Part shown: positions 17,962-26,064 of the stretch, in pieces
Numbering within the stretch: the first letter of the stretch is position 1
Layout: each line of letters begins with the position of its first letter
Origin: Alphaproteobacteria bacterium
Lineage (GTDB): Bacteria; Myxococcota_A; UBA796; GCA-2862545
Assembly (NCBI GenBank): GCA_020632925.1
Contig: JACKER010000022.1
Span: 67,152-131,151, forward strand
Reading direction: 5' to 3'
DNA: 64,000 nt
The notes under the pieces: model-generated
The model's input: the letters and a program-made list of their open reading frames with translations, nothing else
Told to the model about the DNA's origin: nothing
Databases searched by the model: none
Position numbers and translations under genes: made by a program

Positions 17962-18546
17962 ATGTGGTTGCCCCCCCCTGCAAAGACGATCAAGACACGT
18001 TGGATCGTCGCTTTTGCGCTTCTGAACGGTTCGGCCAATATCTCACAGGCCAAACCTGGCGCGAGCGATGCCACGGCCCCGCCACCCACTGTGTCCTGGG
18101 CCGACGGACGTGTCGTGCTCCAGGGTGTTCCCGGGTCTGCTCGACTGCGTCACGAGGTGATGCTGGCAGGTAGGAGCGCCCGATGGACCTCCGAGGCGCG
18201 TCTCGGCGTGGACGGCCAGGCACTCGTCCCCCTCGTGGTCCCACCCGCTGCGTGCGTCCACCCGGAGTGCCGCCGGTTCCTGAGCGATCTACGGACCACG
18301 GTCACCTTCGCCGACGGCTCCACCGCCGCGGGACCACCGCAGTTCGTGGTCTGGCCGGACGGTCCGAGCGGCGGTGCTCTCGTTCTCAGCGAGGAAGATC
18401 AAGTGACCGTCGCCCCCAACGGCGTGCTCGACGCCAACCTCCGCGAGGGACTCGACGATCCGTCGATCATCCTGGTTCCCGACCTGGGAGGCCCACCAGC
18501 GACAGGCCGCGGGCCGGAGGCGGATGCCGGTTGGGTGACGCCATGA
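17962..18546 (+). CDS. Secreted protein of unknown function, first gene of a three-gene unit
   Basis: The 194-residue protein has a signal peptide (KTIKTRWIVAFALLNGSANISQA) after a short Pro-rich start. The mature part is beta-strand-like and has one Cys pair (CVHPEC). No family is recognised. The start at 17962 is preceded by GAGAGG that lies inside a 10-bp stem. Its stop overlaps the metalloprotease start (ATGA). The DNA is visibly less GC-rich than recA upstream, which suggests separate origin. Confidence 0.6.
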   Translation: MWLPPPAKTIKTRWIVAFALLNGSANISQAKPGASDATAPPPTVSWADGRVVLQGVPGSARLRHEVMLAGRSARWTSEARLGVDGQALVPLVVPPAACVHPECRRFLSDLRTTVTFADGSTAAGPPQFVVWPDGPSGGALVLSEEDQVTVAPNGVLDANLREGLDDPSIILVPDLGGPPATGRGPEADAGWVTP

Positions 18547-19928
18547 TCGCCGCCTGGGTTCTTGGCACCGCCAGCGCCATCCCCTTCACCGTGACGTTCT
18601 GCGTCGAGCAAGAGACAGAGTTCCCCGATGCAGGGTTCGGTGACCGGTGGGTCGACGACGGCGTGAACAAGAACGCTCGCGGCCTGTTCTACCAGGTTTT
18701 CCACGATGGAGCCCCCATCAGCGGTCACCTGAGTCAGGTCACCGGATGCGCCACGGAGACCGTCGAGCTCGCCTCGGCGTCCGACACCTATGCGCTACGC
18801 GTGTCCTCCAAAGCTCTGATTGGCGGGCTACACATCGAGTCCTATGCGACGCCCGTGTTCGACCAACAGACGCTGTCGGCCCGGCAGACCTGGCGAACAC
18901 CCGTGCCCGCCACCGCGGAGCCGATGGTCCTTCCCGCGATCGGGGTGTGGCAGAACCTGGCCGTCGCCACCTACCTGATGAAACGGAGCAAGTTCCACAT
19001 CGAGCAGGGGGTGTCGCGCGACTGCTGCCTCGAATCTACCGATCCCGACGAGTACAACCCGGACGGCACCTGCGGACCCCAAGCACCCGCCGACCATCAC
19101 TACGTCCAAATCGAAGAGCCACTCCGGCTCTATTCCCACGCCAACCTCTCCTGTGGTCAAAGCGGGGTGTTGGACAGCAGCAGTATCGAGCACGTTGCCG
19201 TGGGGCTCAGCGGGCTGTGTCGCAAGTACGTGGTGGCGCACGAAATGGGGCATGTCGTTGTTGACATGAGGATGGGAGGGGAGGAGCAGCGGGATCCCAG
19301 TGGAGACGACGACGGTTGCGCTGCGGACGTAAGGGATGGGACCCCCATCCCGTCCAGTGGCAGAGGGCAACTAACAAAGGAGTACCTGGCTGTCGCGCTG
19401 CGGGAGGGGTGGGGTGATTTCTTTGCCTACTGGGCATGGAATGACAAGGAGAGTGACTGCGTAACCGTACGCGACCATCCACACGACATCGACTTGGACG
19501 GCACGGTGGACAACACCGCGAACGGTGTGCTCGACTGCTGGGGCACACCCTATCCAGGGGCGTTCGAACCAGTATTTCCCAACATCGTGGTGGACCACAA
19601 GAACTGGCTCGACGATGCAGAGCGAGAGTGCCAGTTGACTGGCAACTGTGTATGCGAACGCGACCCAGATCCCGAGATCGAGGCCAACCGAAGCACTATC
19701 TACGACGTGTCCAAGATGCTCTTCCGACTCTACGCCCAGGATCTGCTTACCGAAGGTCAGCTTTCCGATCTCTATGTCGATACCTGTCCCCGCGGCTGGG
19801 CGGAGGACGATGAGCGGAAGTTCCCAGCATCCGATGCCGAATGGCCCATCGAGCGGCTGAGGATCTCGGCGGATGCGAACGGCATCACATCCGAGGTCGA
19901 GAGCCGAATCGACTATGTGGAGCACTGA
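18543..19928 (+). CDS. Secreted zinc metalloprotease (HEMGH)
   Basis: The protein has 461 residues and starts MIAAWVLGTASA, a short signal peptide. The zinc motif HExxH appears as VVAHEMGHVV, and about 60 residues later ALREGWGDFFAYW supplies a Glu in the EGxxDF context typical of the third gluzincin ligand. Many Cys (for example RDCCLEST, CQLTGNCVCERD) suggest disulfides. It is coupled at both ends, ATGA upstream and TGATG downstream, to an unknown secreted protein and an FG-GAP lipoprotein. Codon use is less GC-biased than in neighbouring genes. The substrate is unknown; an extracellular role is inferred. Confidence 0.75.
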   Translation: MIAAWVLGTASAIPFTVTFCVEQETEFPDAGFGDRWVDDGVNKNARGLFYQVFHDGAPISGHLSQVTGCATETVELASASDTYALRVSSKALIGGLHIESYATPVFDQQTLSARQTWRTPVPATAEPMVLPAIGVWQNLAVATYLMKRSKFHIEQGVSRDCCLESTDPDEYNPDGTCGPQAPADHHYVQIEEPLRLYSHANLSCGQSGVLDSSSIEHVAVGLSGLCRKYVVAHEMGHVVVDMRMGGEEQRDPSGDDDGCAADVRDGTPIPSSGRGQLTKEYLAVALREGWGDFFAYWAWNDKESDCVTVRDHPHDIDLDGTVDNTANGVLDCWGTPYPGAFEPVFPNIVVDHKNWLDDAERECQLTGNCVCERDPDPEIEANRSTIYDVSKMLFRLYAQDLLTEGQLSDLYVDTCPRGWAEDDERKFPASDAEWPIERLRISADANGITSEVESRIDYVEH

Positions 19929-21247
19929 TGCGCACCTTTTCCATCTTGCTCCTGGCCGCGTGTCGAACGACCACGAGCATACCGACGCCGCACAGCACCA
20001 GGACGGAGACGGGGCATTCGGGGAGTCCCGCACAGTTCTACCCGCCCGCCGACGTCGTGTGGTCGATGGGGGAGTTCGGTTGGACCTCGGCGTTCGGCGC
20101 GGCGCTGGCCCTCCACGCGGAGGGGCTCGTCATCGGCGCGCCGGGTGGGGATCTCGACGAGCTGGGGATTCCCCAGGTCTGGCTCCCCTCGCGCCCCTAC
20201 ACCGGCGGTCACCCACAGGAGGACTGGTTCGCTCTCGAGAACCCCACGACCTGGGATCGGTGGACGGACTCACAGTACCTGGGCACCGAGGTCCTCGCTC
20301 CCGGCGACGTGACGGGTGACGGCGTCGACGATCTGCTCGCTTTCGACACCGTCCGGCCGCCCAGGACGACCGGGTACCTCGTCCCCGGCCCGCTCGGGTC
20401 TCGCCGCGTACACGGCGACGATCCGGGGGTCCTGCCGCTCCTCGGTCCCCACCGCGGCACGCGTTGCGGAGACGTGACCGGCGACGGACGGGCGGACCTG
20501 TGTCTGGACACCGGCGTGGTGCCCGGACCCGTCGTCGACCCCGTCACCCCCACCGTGACCTGGAGCGGGTTCGATCCGAGCGACGCCCGGATGGTCGCGG
20601 GCGACCTGGATGGCGACGGCCGGAACGAGCTGTTCCTCTGGGATCGTGGCGGGGCCGCCGTGCGCGTGCTCACCGCCTTCCCGCCAGGCGACCACGCGCT
20701 CGGCACCCTCGCCACCCGCTCCATCTCGGCGCCCCCGGATGGCTCGGTGAGCGCGCTCGAGATCGGCGGCGACCTGGACGGGGACGGCCGTGACGACCTA
20801 CTCGTCGCGTGGCTGAGCGACGAGCTCGGTGGCCGGGTGTGGATCGTGACCGACCCTGCCGCGACCTCGCTGGAGGACGCCTGGGCGACCTGGGAAGGTG
20901 CCGCGAACGCCGTGGCGGTGGGCGACCTGAATGGCGACGGGGTGGACGACCTGGTGCTCGGCGGGGAGGTGGCCCTACCCGGGCTCGACAGGTCGGGCAC
21001 GCAGACCGTGTCCGTCCTGTTCGGCCCTCTCCATGCCGGCCGGCTGACCGAGGCCGACGTGACCGTCACCTGGCTCGGGGCGACGCTCGACGGGGACCTG
21101 CCCGACGGGTTCGGACACGCCCTCGAGCTCTTCGACGTCGATGGCGACGGCCAGCACGACCTGGTCGTCAGCGCGCCCCGCGAGGACGACGGCACGTGGA
21201 CCCCGTTCGGCAGGGTGTACCTGACGACGGGGCCCTGGACGCCGTGA
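19928..21247 (+). CDS. FG-GAP/VCBS-repeat lipoprotein
   Basis: The 439-residue lipoprotein starts at ATG 19928, overlapping the protease stop by one base. The lipobox is LLLAAC (Cys14). About six FG-GAP-type calcium-binding repeats follow, seen as GDVTGDGVDDLL, GDVTGDGRADL, GDLDGDGRNELF, GDLDGDGRDDLL, GDLNGDGVDDLVL and DVDGDGQHDLVV. Such repeats form integrin-alpha-like beta propellers that bind proteins or sugars at the cell surface. Coupling to the metalloprotease suggests the two act together outside the cell. From about 20040 on the base composition returns to the high-GC norm. Confidence 0.8.
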   Translation: MRTFSILLLAACRTTTSIPTPHSTRTETGHSGSPAQFYPPADVVWSMGEFGWTSAFGAALALHAEGLVIGAPGGDLDELGIPQVWLPSRPYTGGHPQEDWFALENPTTWDRWTDSQYLGTEVLAPGDVTGDGVDDLLAFDTVRPPRTTGYLVPGPLGSRRVHGDDPGVLPLLGPHRGTRCGDVTGDGRADLCLDTGVVPGPVVDPVTPTVTWSGFDPSDARMVAGDLDGDGRNELFLWDRGGAAVRVLTAFPPGDHALGTLATRSISAPPDGSVSALEIGGDLDGDGRDDLLVAWLSDELGGRVWIVTDPAATSLEDAWATWEGAANAVAVGDLNGDGVDDLVLGGEVALPGLDRSGTQTVSVLFGPLHAGRLTEADVTVTWLGATLDGDLPDGFGHALELFDVDGDGQHDLVVSAPREDDGTWTPFGRVYLTTGPWTP

Positions 21248-21260
21248 CGTCCCTCCTCTC

Positions 21261-21746
21261 TCAGGGCGCGGGCGGCGCGGACGGGTCGAGCCCCGCGGCC
21301 AGACCCTCGGTGAACTCGCGGGTGGCCTGACCGAGCGTCTGCCCCAGCTCCCGCGCGTCGGGCGCGAGCTGGCGCACGGCCTGGACCGCCTGGTCCAGCT
21401 GCTGACCGAGGTCGCCCACCAGGTCCGAGAGCTGGCAGGCGGGCAGTGCGCCCGACTCCCAGGTGCCCGTGTCGCCGGGCATCAGCGTGAGCGAGGCCTC
21501 CGGGCCGGCCGCGTTCACGATGACGCAGGCGTCGGCGTGCAGCGCGAGCTCGTGCTCCCGACCCACACCGAAGGACACGTGGACCTTCTCGCCCGCCACC
21601 GCGACACCGGCGACCTCGCCCACCCGCACCCCGGAGAGCTCCACCGGCGAGCCCTCGTGCAGACCCGACGCGTGGTCCAGCTCGGCGGTGTACGTCGTCC
21701 CACCACAGGCCAGCAGACCGAGCACCAGGATCCAGACGCCACGCAT
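21261..21746 (-). CDS. MlaD/MCE-domain lipoprotein
   Basis: The 161-residue protein starts at ATG 21746 behind GGAGG, with lipobox LLAC (Cys14). The MCE motif is plain: YTAELDHASGLHEGSPVELSGVRVGEV, followed by a VHVSFGV strand. A helical tail (LGQQLDQAVQAVRQLAPDAREL) ends the chain. MCE proteins form rings or tubes that move lipids between membranes. No permease or ATPase partner is adjacent, so this is a stand-alone member and its role is inferred. Confidence 0.75.
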   Translation of the reverse strand: MRGVWILVLGLLACGGTTYTAELDHASGLHEGSPVELSGVRVGEVAGVAVAGEKVHVSFGVGREHELALHADACVIVNAAGPEASLTLMPGDTGTWESGALPACQLSDLVGDLGQQLDQAVQAVRQLAPDARELGQTLGQATREFTEGLAAGLDPSAPPAP

Positions 21747-21820
21747 TCGGCACCTCCATCCGTCCATACGAACGAATGTCACGTCTTGTTGCCCGGCGCC
21801 GTCCGATTCTGGATCGATTC

Positions 21821-22168
21821 TCAGCCCTCCCTGGGGAGCTCGAGCAGGCGCTCCGCCGGCCGGCCCACCACGGCGCGGTCGCCCACGACGCCGATCGGGC
21901 GCTGAAGCAGGGTCGGGTGCGTCGCCATGTGGGCGATCAGCTCGTCCTCGGGCTCGTCACCGGTCAGGCCGAGCTCGGCGTTGGCCTTGTCGTTGCGACG
22001 CAGGACCGCGGAGGCCGGCAGGCCCAGCTTGCGGAGCACGTCGCGCAGCTCGTCGGCGGACAGCGGCTCCTTGCGGTACTCGCGGTAGGTGTAGGGGATC
22101 TCGCGTTCCTTCAGCAAGGCGACCGCCTTGGCGCAGGCGCTTCAGGTGCGGGTGCAGATCAACAGCAT
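21821..22168 (-). CDS. ArsC-family (Spx/YffB-like) redox protein, probable selenoprotein (UGA at residue 9)
   Basis: Translation from ATG 22168 (AGGAGGAGGG upstream) gives MLLICTRT, then an in-frame TGA (22144-22142), then SACAKAVALLKERE and an uninterrupted ArsC-like domain to 21821. It reads 115 residues if TGA is decoded. The C-terminus HPTLLQRPIGVVGDRAVVGRP is diagnostic of the ArsC/Spx family. The TGA falls exactly where the family has its first redox Cys (CxxC, here UxxC with Cys12). Eleven bases after the TGA starts a 6-bp hairpin with a GGUC loop, as in the E. coli fdhF SECIS. A selenocysteine codon is therefore more likely than a broken gene. The alternative is a pseudogene or sequencing error restarted at TTG 22117. 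It lies 26 bases after the PAP2 gene. Confidence 0.8.
22115..22130 (-). promoter_or_regulatory. SECIS-like hairpin downstream of the in-frame UGA
   Basis: On the minus strand CAAGGC-GGUC-GCCUUG folds into a perfect 6-bp stem with a four-base loop. It begins 11 bases after the UGA (22144-22142). In the E. coli fdhF SECIS the apical hairpin also starts 11 bases after the UGA and its loop is GGUC, the element bound by SelB. The bulged U of fdhF is not seen here. Confidence 0.75.
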
Positions 22169-22194
22169 GGGTGCCCTCCTCCTGGGCGCCCACT

Positions 22195-22707
22195 TCACCA
22201 CATCAGGACGAGCGCTCCCAGCCCCGCACCCAACACCGCCCCCACCAGCACGTCGGACGGGTAGTGGACGCCCAGCACCACCCGCGAGGCAGCCACCGCC
22301 GCCACGAGCGGGCACAGGAGCACGCCCAGCGGGGGCACCAGCGCGGAGACGACGACCAGCACGCTCACGGCGTGCAGCGTGTGGCCCGAGGGGAAGCTGT
22401 AGCGGTCCAGCGGCGCGACCAGGGAGGCGACCCTCGGGTGCGCGTCACAGGGGCGAAGGCGGCGCGTCGTGCGCTTCGTGAGCTGATACCCGAGCGCCCC
22501 GATCCCGAGCGCGAACAGCAGGCGCAGCGCCGCGTCCGCGCCGACCGCCCACCACAGCACCGGGGCGAGCGACACCCACAACGGACCGTCGCCGAGGCGC
22601 GAGGCGAGCCGCAGCGACCTCACCACCCGCCCGTCGGCGACGCCCTGGACCGCGACCACCCACCGCGACTCGACCTCCCCGAGCCAGGTCAACCCTCGTT
22701 GCAGCAT
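22195..22707 (-). CDS. PAP2-family membrane phosphatase
   Basis: The 170-residue protein starts at ATG 22707 behind GGAGGAG. All three acid-phosphatase motifs are present: KRTTRRLRP (K-x6-RP, Lys78 to Pro86), PSGH (106-109) and SRVVLGVHYPSD (Ser141-Arg142, His148, Asp152). There are about five membrane helices. Members dephosphorylate undecaprenyl pyrophosphate, phosphatidate or related lipids at the outer face of the inner membrane. The ArsC-like gene follows on the same strand. Confidence 0.9.
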   Translation of the reverse strand: MLQRGLTWLGEVESRWVVAVQGVADGRVVRSLRLASRLGDGPLWVSLAPVLWWAVGADAALRLLFALGIGALGYQLTKRTTRRLRPCDAHPRVASLVAPLDRYSFPSGHTLHAVSVLVVVSALVPPLGVLLCPLVAAVAASRVVLGVHYPSDVLVGAVLGAGLGALVLMW

Positions 22708-22811
22708 GGGCTCCTCCACCGATCTCTTGCCCGCCCCTCGCATCGGCTCGGCGTCGGTCTCGGAGCGAGTGCGTAACGGATCGCGGGGCGCGTCGGACAG
22801 CGGGGAGCGAG

Positions 22812-23663
22812 GTGCCCGTGACGCCGATGTCGACCGCCCTGTCCGAAGCGACCCCCTACGCCACCGAGAACCCGGCCGAGCTCGGGCTCGTGCACTGGCG
22901 GCGGGGGCTGCGGTCCGCGCAGGCCGAGTCCCGGACCACCGGCAAGCCGCTGCTCGTGCTGTTCGACGAGGTCCCGGGATGCTCGACCGTGAAGGGCTTC
23001 GGTCGCGTGGCGCTGTCGCACCCGCTGCTCGCGGACGCCGCCGAGACGCTGTTCGTGCCGCTCTTCGTCTCCAACAACGAGGAGGGCGAGGACCGCGACG
23101 TGCTCCTGCAGTTCGGCGAGCGCCCGTGGGACAACCCCGCGGTCCGCTTCCTGTCGCCGCAGGGGCGCCCGGTCGGGTCGCGGCTGTACGGCGAGTGGAC
23201 CGCGGCGTCGCTGGCGGAGCACATGGTGGAGGCGCTCGGCGCCGACGCCCCGCCCTGGCTCGTGCTGGTCGCCCAGGAGGAGCGCGCGGCCGCTGCGGGG
23301 ACGGTGACCGAGACCTACGGCGCCTGGTGCTTCTGGCAGGGCGAGGCCACGCTGGGCGCCGTCCCCGGGGTGGTGGGCACGCGCACCGGCTTCCTCGGCG
23401 GACACGAGGCCGTGGAGCTCGTGATCGACCCGAGCCGCCTGGACCGGGGCGCGCTGCGCCACGCCGTGGACGCGCTCGGCGCCAAGCCGCTGCAGGGCGA
23501 GCTCCGCCCCTCCCCCGACGACGACAACCACGCGCTGCGGGGCACCCCGTGGTCCGCGGTCCCGATGACCGAGGCGCAGGCCGCGCGGGTCAATGCGACC
23601 GTCGCCGCGGGCGGCGATCCGAGCCCGTGGCTCTCCCCACGCCAGCGCGCGCTGGTTCGTTGA
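22812..23663 (+). CDS. Thioredoxin-like (VPGC) / MsrA-like fusion redox protein
   Basis: The 283-residue protein has two redox parts. Residues 20-155 form a thioredoxin-like domain whose active site is FDEVPGCSTVKGF with Cys57. I recall related families in which this Cys is selenocysteine. Residues 165-283 resemble peptide-methionine-sulfoxide reductase A: TYGAWCFWQGEATLGAVPGVVGTR (Cys173 in the CFW motif), GFLGGHEAVELVIDP and a conserved-looking C-terminus. The two halves could form an electron relay, thioredoxin part to Msr part; this is inference. There is no signal peptide. GTG starts at 22812 or 22818 or ATG 22827 are all possible. It is divergent from the PAP2/ArsC pair. Confidence 0.7.
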   Translation: MPVTPMSTALSEATPYATENPAELGLVHWRRGLRSAQAESRTTGKPLLVLFDEVPGCSTVKGFGRVALSHPLLADAAETLFVPLFVSNNEEGEDRDVLLQFGERPWDNPAVRFLSPQGRPVGSRLYGEWTAASLAEHMVEALGADAPPWLVLVAQEERAAAAGTVTETYGAWCFWQGEATLGAVPGVVGTRTGFLGGHEAVELVIDPSRLDRGALRHAVDALGAKPLQGELRPSPDDDNHALRGTPWSAVPMTEAQAARVNATVAAGGDPSPWLSPRQRALVR

Positions 23664-23728
23664 TTCAGCGGGAAGACGCGGTCGGCAACGTCCAGTCGGG
23701 GCAGGCGTCGTAGACCGTCCAGCTCCCC

Positions 23729-23902
23729 TCAGCGCCGCAGGACGACGCAGTCCGCCCCGCAGGCGTCCACGCACGACTGGCAGGCCTGGCGGTCGCAGTC
23801 GTCCACGCCGCCGCCCGACGTGCCGATGGCGACCTCGGCGCAGTCGAAGGGCTCCGCGCCCGAGCAGCTCACCATCAGCACCAACGCGATCCATCGGCCC
23901 AT
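23729..23902 (-). CDS. Small Cys-rich lipoprotein-like peptide
   Basis: A 57-residue product starts at ATG 23902 behind GGAGGGG. It has a hydrophobic leader ending MVSC (Cys12 as possible lipid site) and a mature part with seven further Cys (FDCAEV, DDCDRQACQSCVDACGADC). The spacing suggests a disulfide- or metal-bound mini-domain. It is divergent from the photolyase gene, 31 bases away. No family is recognised; the strong ribosome site and leader support it. Confidence 0.55.
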   Translation of the reverse strand: MGRWIALVLMVSCSGAEPFDCAEVAIGTSGGGVDDCDRQACQSCVDACGADCVVLRR

Positions 23903-23933
23903 CGCCCCTCCGACGGGACGATACACGCGCCCC

Positions 23934-25373
23934 ATGCTCGACCGCCTCACCGTCGCCCGCGACCTGCCCGTCCGCGCCGACGCCCGCTACGTCCTCTACT
24001 GGATGATCGCCGCGCGACGCACGCGGTGGTCCTTCGCCCTCGACCACGCCCTGGATCACGCCCGCAGGCTCGGGCTGCCGCTGCTCGTGCTCGAGCCGCT
24101 GCGCATCGGGTACCGGTGGGCGGCACCCCGTCACCACCGCTTCGTCGTCCAGGGCATGGCCGACCAGCGCGCCGCCTTCGAGGCAGCCGGCGTCCGCTAC
24201 CTGCCGTACGTGGAGCGGACCGAGGGCGAGGGCCACGGGCTCCTGCACGCGCTCGCCCGCGACGCGGCCGTCGTCGTGACCGACCACTTCCCCACGTTCT
24301 TCCTCCCGCGGATGGTGGCGGCGGCGGCGCGAGATCTGCCCGCGCGGCTCGAGGTGGTCGACGGCAACGGGCTGCTCCCGCTGTCCGCCGCGCCGAAGGC
24401 GTACCCCACGGCGGCGCTGTTCCGTCGTCACCTGCACAAGACGCTCCCCGACCACCTCGACCGGTGGCCGGTCGCGGAGCCCCTCACCTCCTACGACCTC
24501 GGTCGCGCCACGCTCCCCGAGGGTGTGCTCGAGCGCTGGCGGCCGGCGGACGACCTGCTCGACGAGCCCGACCGCGTCCGTGAGCTGGTGAGCGGCCCCG
24601 GGTTCGTCGGCGCACGAGGCGGGCAGCGCGCGGCGGCCGAGGTCCTCGGGACCTTCCTCGACCGCCGTCTCGAGCGCTACCCCGACCGCAACCACCCCGA
24701 CGACGACGCGGCGAGCGGGCTCTCGCCCTGGCTGCACTTCGGCCATGTCTCCGCCCACGAGGTCGCGAAGGCGGTGCTCGACCGCGAGTCCTGGGACCTC
24801 ACGCGCCTCGGTCGTCCGACGGGCTCCCGCGCCGGCTGGTGGGGGCTGTCGGAGGCCGCGGAGGGCTTCCTCGACGAGCTCGTCACCTGGCGGGAGACGG
24901 GCTTCGTGTACGCCCACCACGTCCCCGACCACGACCGCTTCGGCACCCTGCCCGACTGGGCGCGCGCCACGCTCGCGAAGCACGCCGCCGACCCGCGTCC
25001 CGAGGTCTACGATCTGGCGACGCTCGAGGAGGCTCGGACCGGGGACCCGCTCTGGAACGCGGCCCAGCGCGAGCTCCGCCACACCGGCCGCATGCACAAC
25101 TACCTGCGCATGCTCTGGGGCAAGAAGGTGCTCCAGTGGGCACCGACGCCCGAGCTCGCGTGGGAGTGGCTGTTCGAGCTCAACAACCGCTGGGCGCTCG
25201 ACGGGCGCGACCCGAACACGGCCACCGGCATCTCCTGGGTGTTCGGGCGGTTCGACCGGCCGTGGGGGCCCGAGCGCCCCATCTTCGGCACCGTCCGCTA
25301 CATGACCTCGGACAGTACGATGCGGAAGCTGCACCTCAAGCGCTGGCTCACGCGTTGGGGCGACGCCGCCTGA
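23934..25373 (+). CDS. Class II CPD photolyase
   Basis: The 479-residue protein is full length for class II DNA photolyases, which repair cyclobutane pyrimidine dimers with light and FADH-. The N-terminal Rossmann domain is seen as YVLYWMIAARRTRWSFALDHAL. FAD-domain signatures follow: SPWLHFGHVSAHEV, GFVYAHHVPDHDRFGTLPDWA, WNAAQRELRHTGRMHNYLRM, WGKKVLQW, and LDGRDPNTATGISWVFGRFDRPWG with the closing GTVRYM. These distinguish class II from the microbial class I enzymes. The start at ATG 23934 follows a Cys-poor, non-coding stretch. The 3' end overlaps the convergent MYXO-CTERM gene by 26 bases. Confidence 0.93.
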   Translation: MLDRLTVARDLPVRADARYVLYWMIAARRTRWSFALDHALDHARRLGLPLLVLEPLRIGYRWAAPRHHRFVVQGMADQRAAFEAAGVRYLPYVERTEGEGHGLLHALARDAAVVVTDHFPTFFLPRMVAAAARDLPARLEVVDGNGLLPLSAAPKAYPTAALFRRHLHKTLPDHLDRWPVAEPLTSYDLGRATLPEGVLERWRPADDLLDEPDRVRELVSGPGFVGARGGQRAAAEVLGTFLDRRLERYPDRNHPDDDAASGLSPWLHFGHVSAHEVAKAVLDRESWDLTRLGRPTGSRAGWWGLSEAAEGFLDELVTWRETGFVYAHHVPDHDRFGTLPDWARATLAKHAADPRPEVYDLATLEEARTGDPLWNAAQRELRHTGRMHNYLRMLWGKKVLQWAPTPELAWEWLFELNNRWALDGRDPNTATGISWVFGRFDRPWGPERPIFGTVRYMTSDSTMRKLHLKRWLTRWGDAA

Positions 25374-26046
25374 GCGCGAAGAGCGGCAGGAGCAGGCCGA
25401 GCAGGGACGGCGCGAGCGGGCTCGTGCGACACCCGCTCCCGACGGGACAGCCCTTCGTCTCGCAGATGTGCGGCGTCTCCCATACGAGCTCGCCCTCGAC
25501 GCCGACCAGCTCCGTCCAGGCGCACAGGTCCCCCTTCACGTCGAAGGTCCGGGACACCTCGACGGACCCCTCGCCGTCGAGCACCGTCACCGCCGATCGT
25601 AGCAGCGAGCTGCCCTTCTCGACCGCCAACACCAGGATGCCCGAGCCCGGCTCGTCGAAGAACACGCTCGCGCCGACGTGCGTGGCGTGCTGCCCGCAGA
25701 CCCGCTCGGGACGGACCTCCACGCCTTGCGGAACACCCGCGATCGGGAAGTCCGCGCCGTCCGCGACGGTGAAGGTGCTGTTCTCGAGCCCCACCAACGA
25801 CCACTCACCGGGCGTCAGCGGGGGTTCCGGCACGAAGGTCAGCATCGAGCCGGTGTCGTCGAACCCGCCCGTGGCCGGCGCCCCCTCCACGTCCAGCACC
25901 TGGAGGCTCGGCGACCCGCACCCGCCGTCCGTGTACACCATGGCCGGGTGGATGGAGCGAGGCACCTCCGCGCCGTCCGGCGGGAAGAGGCCGACGAGAC
26001 CCGGACCAGCGCAGGTGGCCCCCGCGACCGCGACGAACAGCAGCAT
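25348..26046 (-). CDS. Secreted protein with MYXO-CTERM-like sorting tail
   Basis: The 232-residue protein has a short signal peptide (MLLFVAVAGA). A beta-rich body follows with an Ig-like opening (GLVGLFPPDGAEVPRSIHPAMVY) and several Cys. The C-terminus is GSGCRTSPLAPSLLGLLLPLFALRRRR, a Cys, hydrophobic helix and Arg cluster, matching the MYXO-CTERM pattern of myxobacterial surface proteins. Such tails are thought to be cleaved and lipid-modified during export. Its function is unknown. The tail is useful taxonomic evidence. Confidence 0.75.
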   Translation of the reverse strand: MLLFVAVAGATCAGPGLVGLFPPDGAEVPRSIHPAMVYTDGGCGSPSLQVLDVEGAPATGGFDDTGSMLTFVPEPPLTPGEWSLVGLENSTFTVADGADFPIAGVPQGVEVRPERVCGQHATHVGASVFFDEPGSGILVLAVEKGSSLLRSAVTVLDGEGSVEVSRTFDVKGDLCAWTELVGVEGELVWETPHICETKGCPVGSGCRTSPLAPSLLGLLLPLFALRRRRPNA

Positions 26047-26064
26047 CGCTCCTCCGCCGCCAGA

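Noticed and set aside
21821..22117. Reading the ArsC-like gene as a 98-residue protein from TTG 22117
   Set aside because: It would lack the first strand and the redox motif of the family and has no ribosome site; the UGA-readthrough model explains the upstream bases.
22142..22144. A nonsense mutation making the ArsC-like gene a pseudogene
   Set aside because: Not excluded, but the stop coincides with the catalytic Cys and is followed by a SECIS-like hairpin at the right distance, while the rest of the gene is intact.
22982..22984. Second selenocysteine codon at VPGC of the thioredoxin-like protein
   Set aside because: The codon is TGC, a plain Cys.
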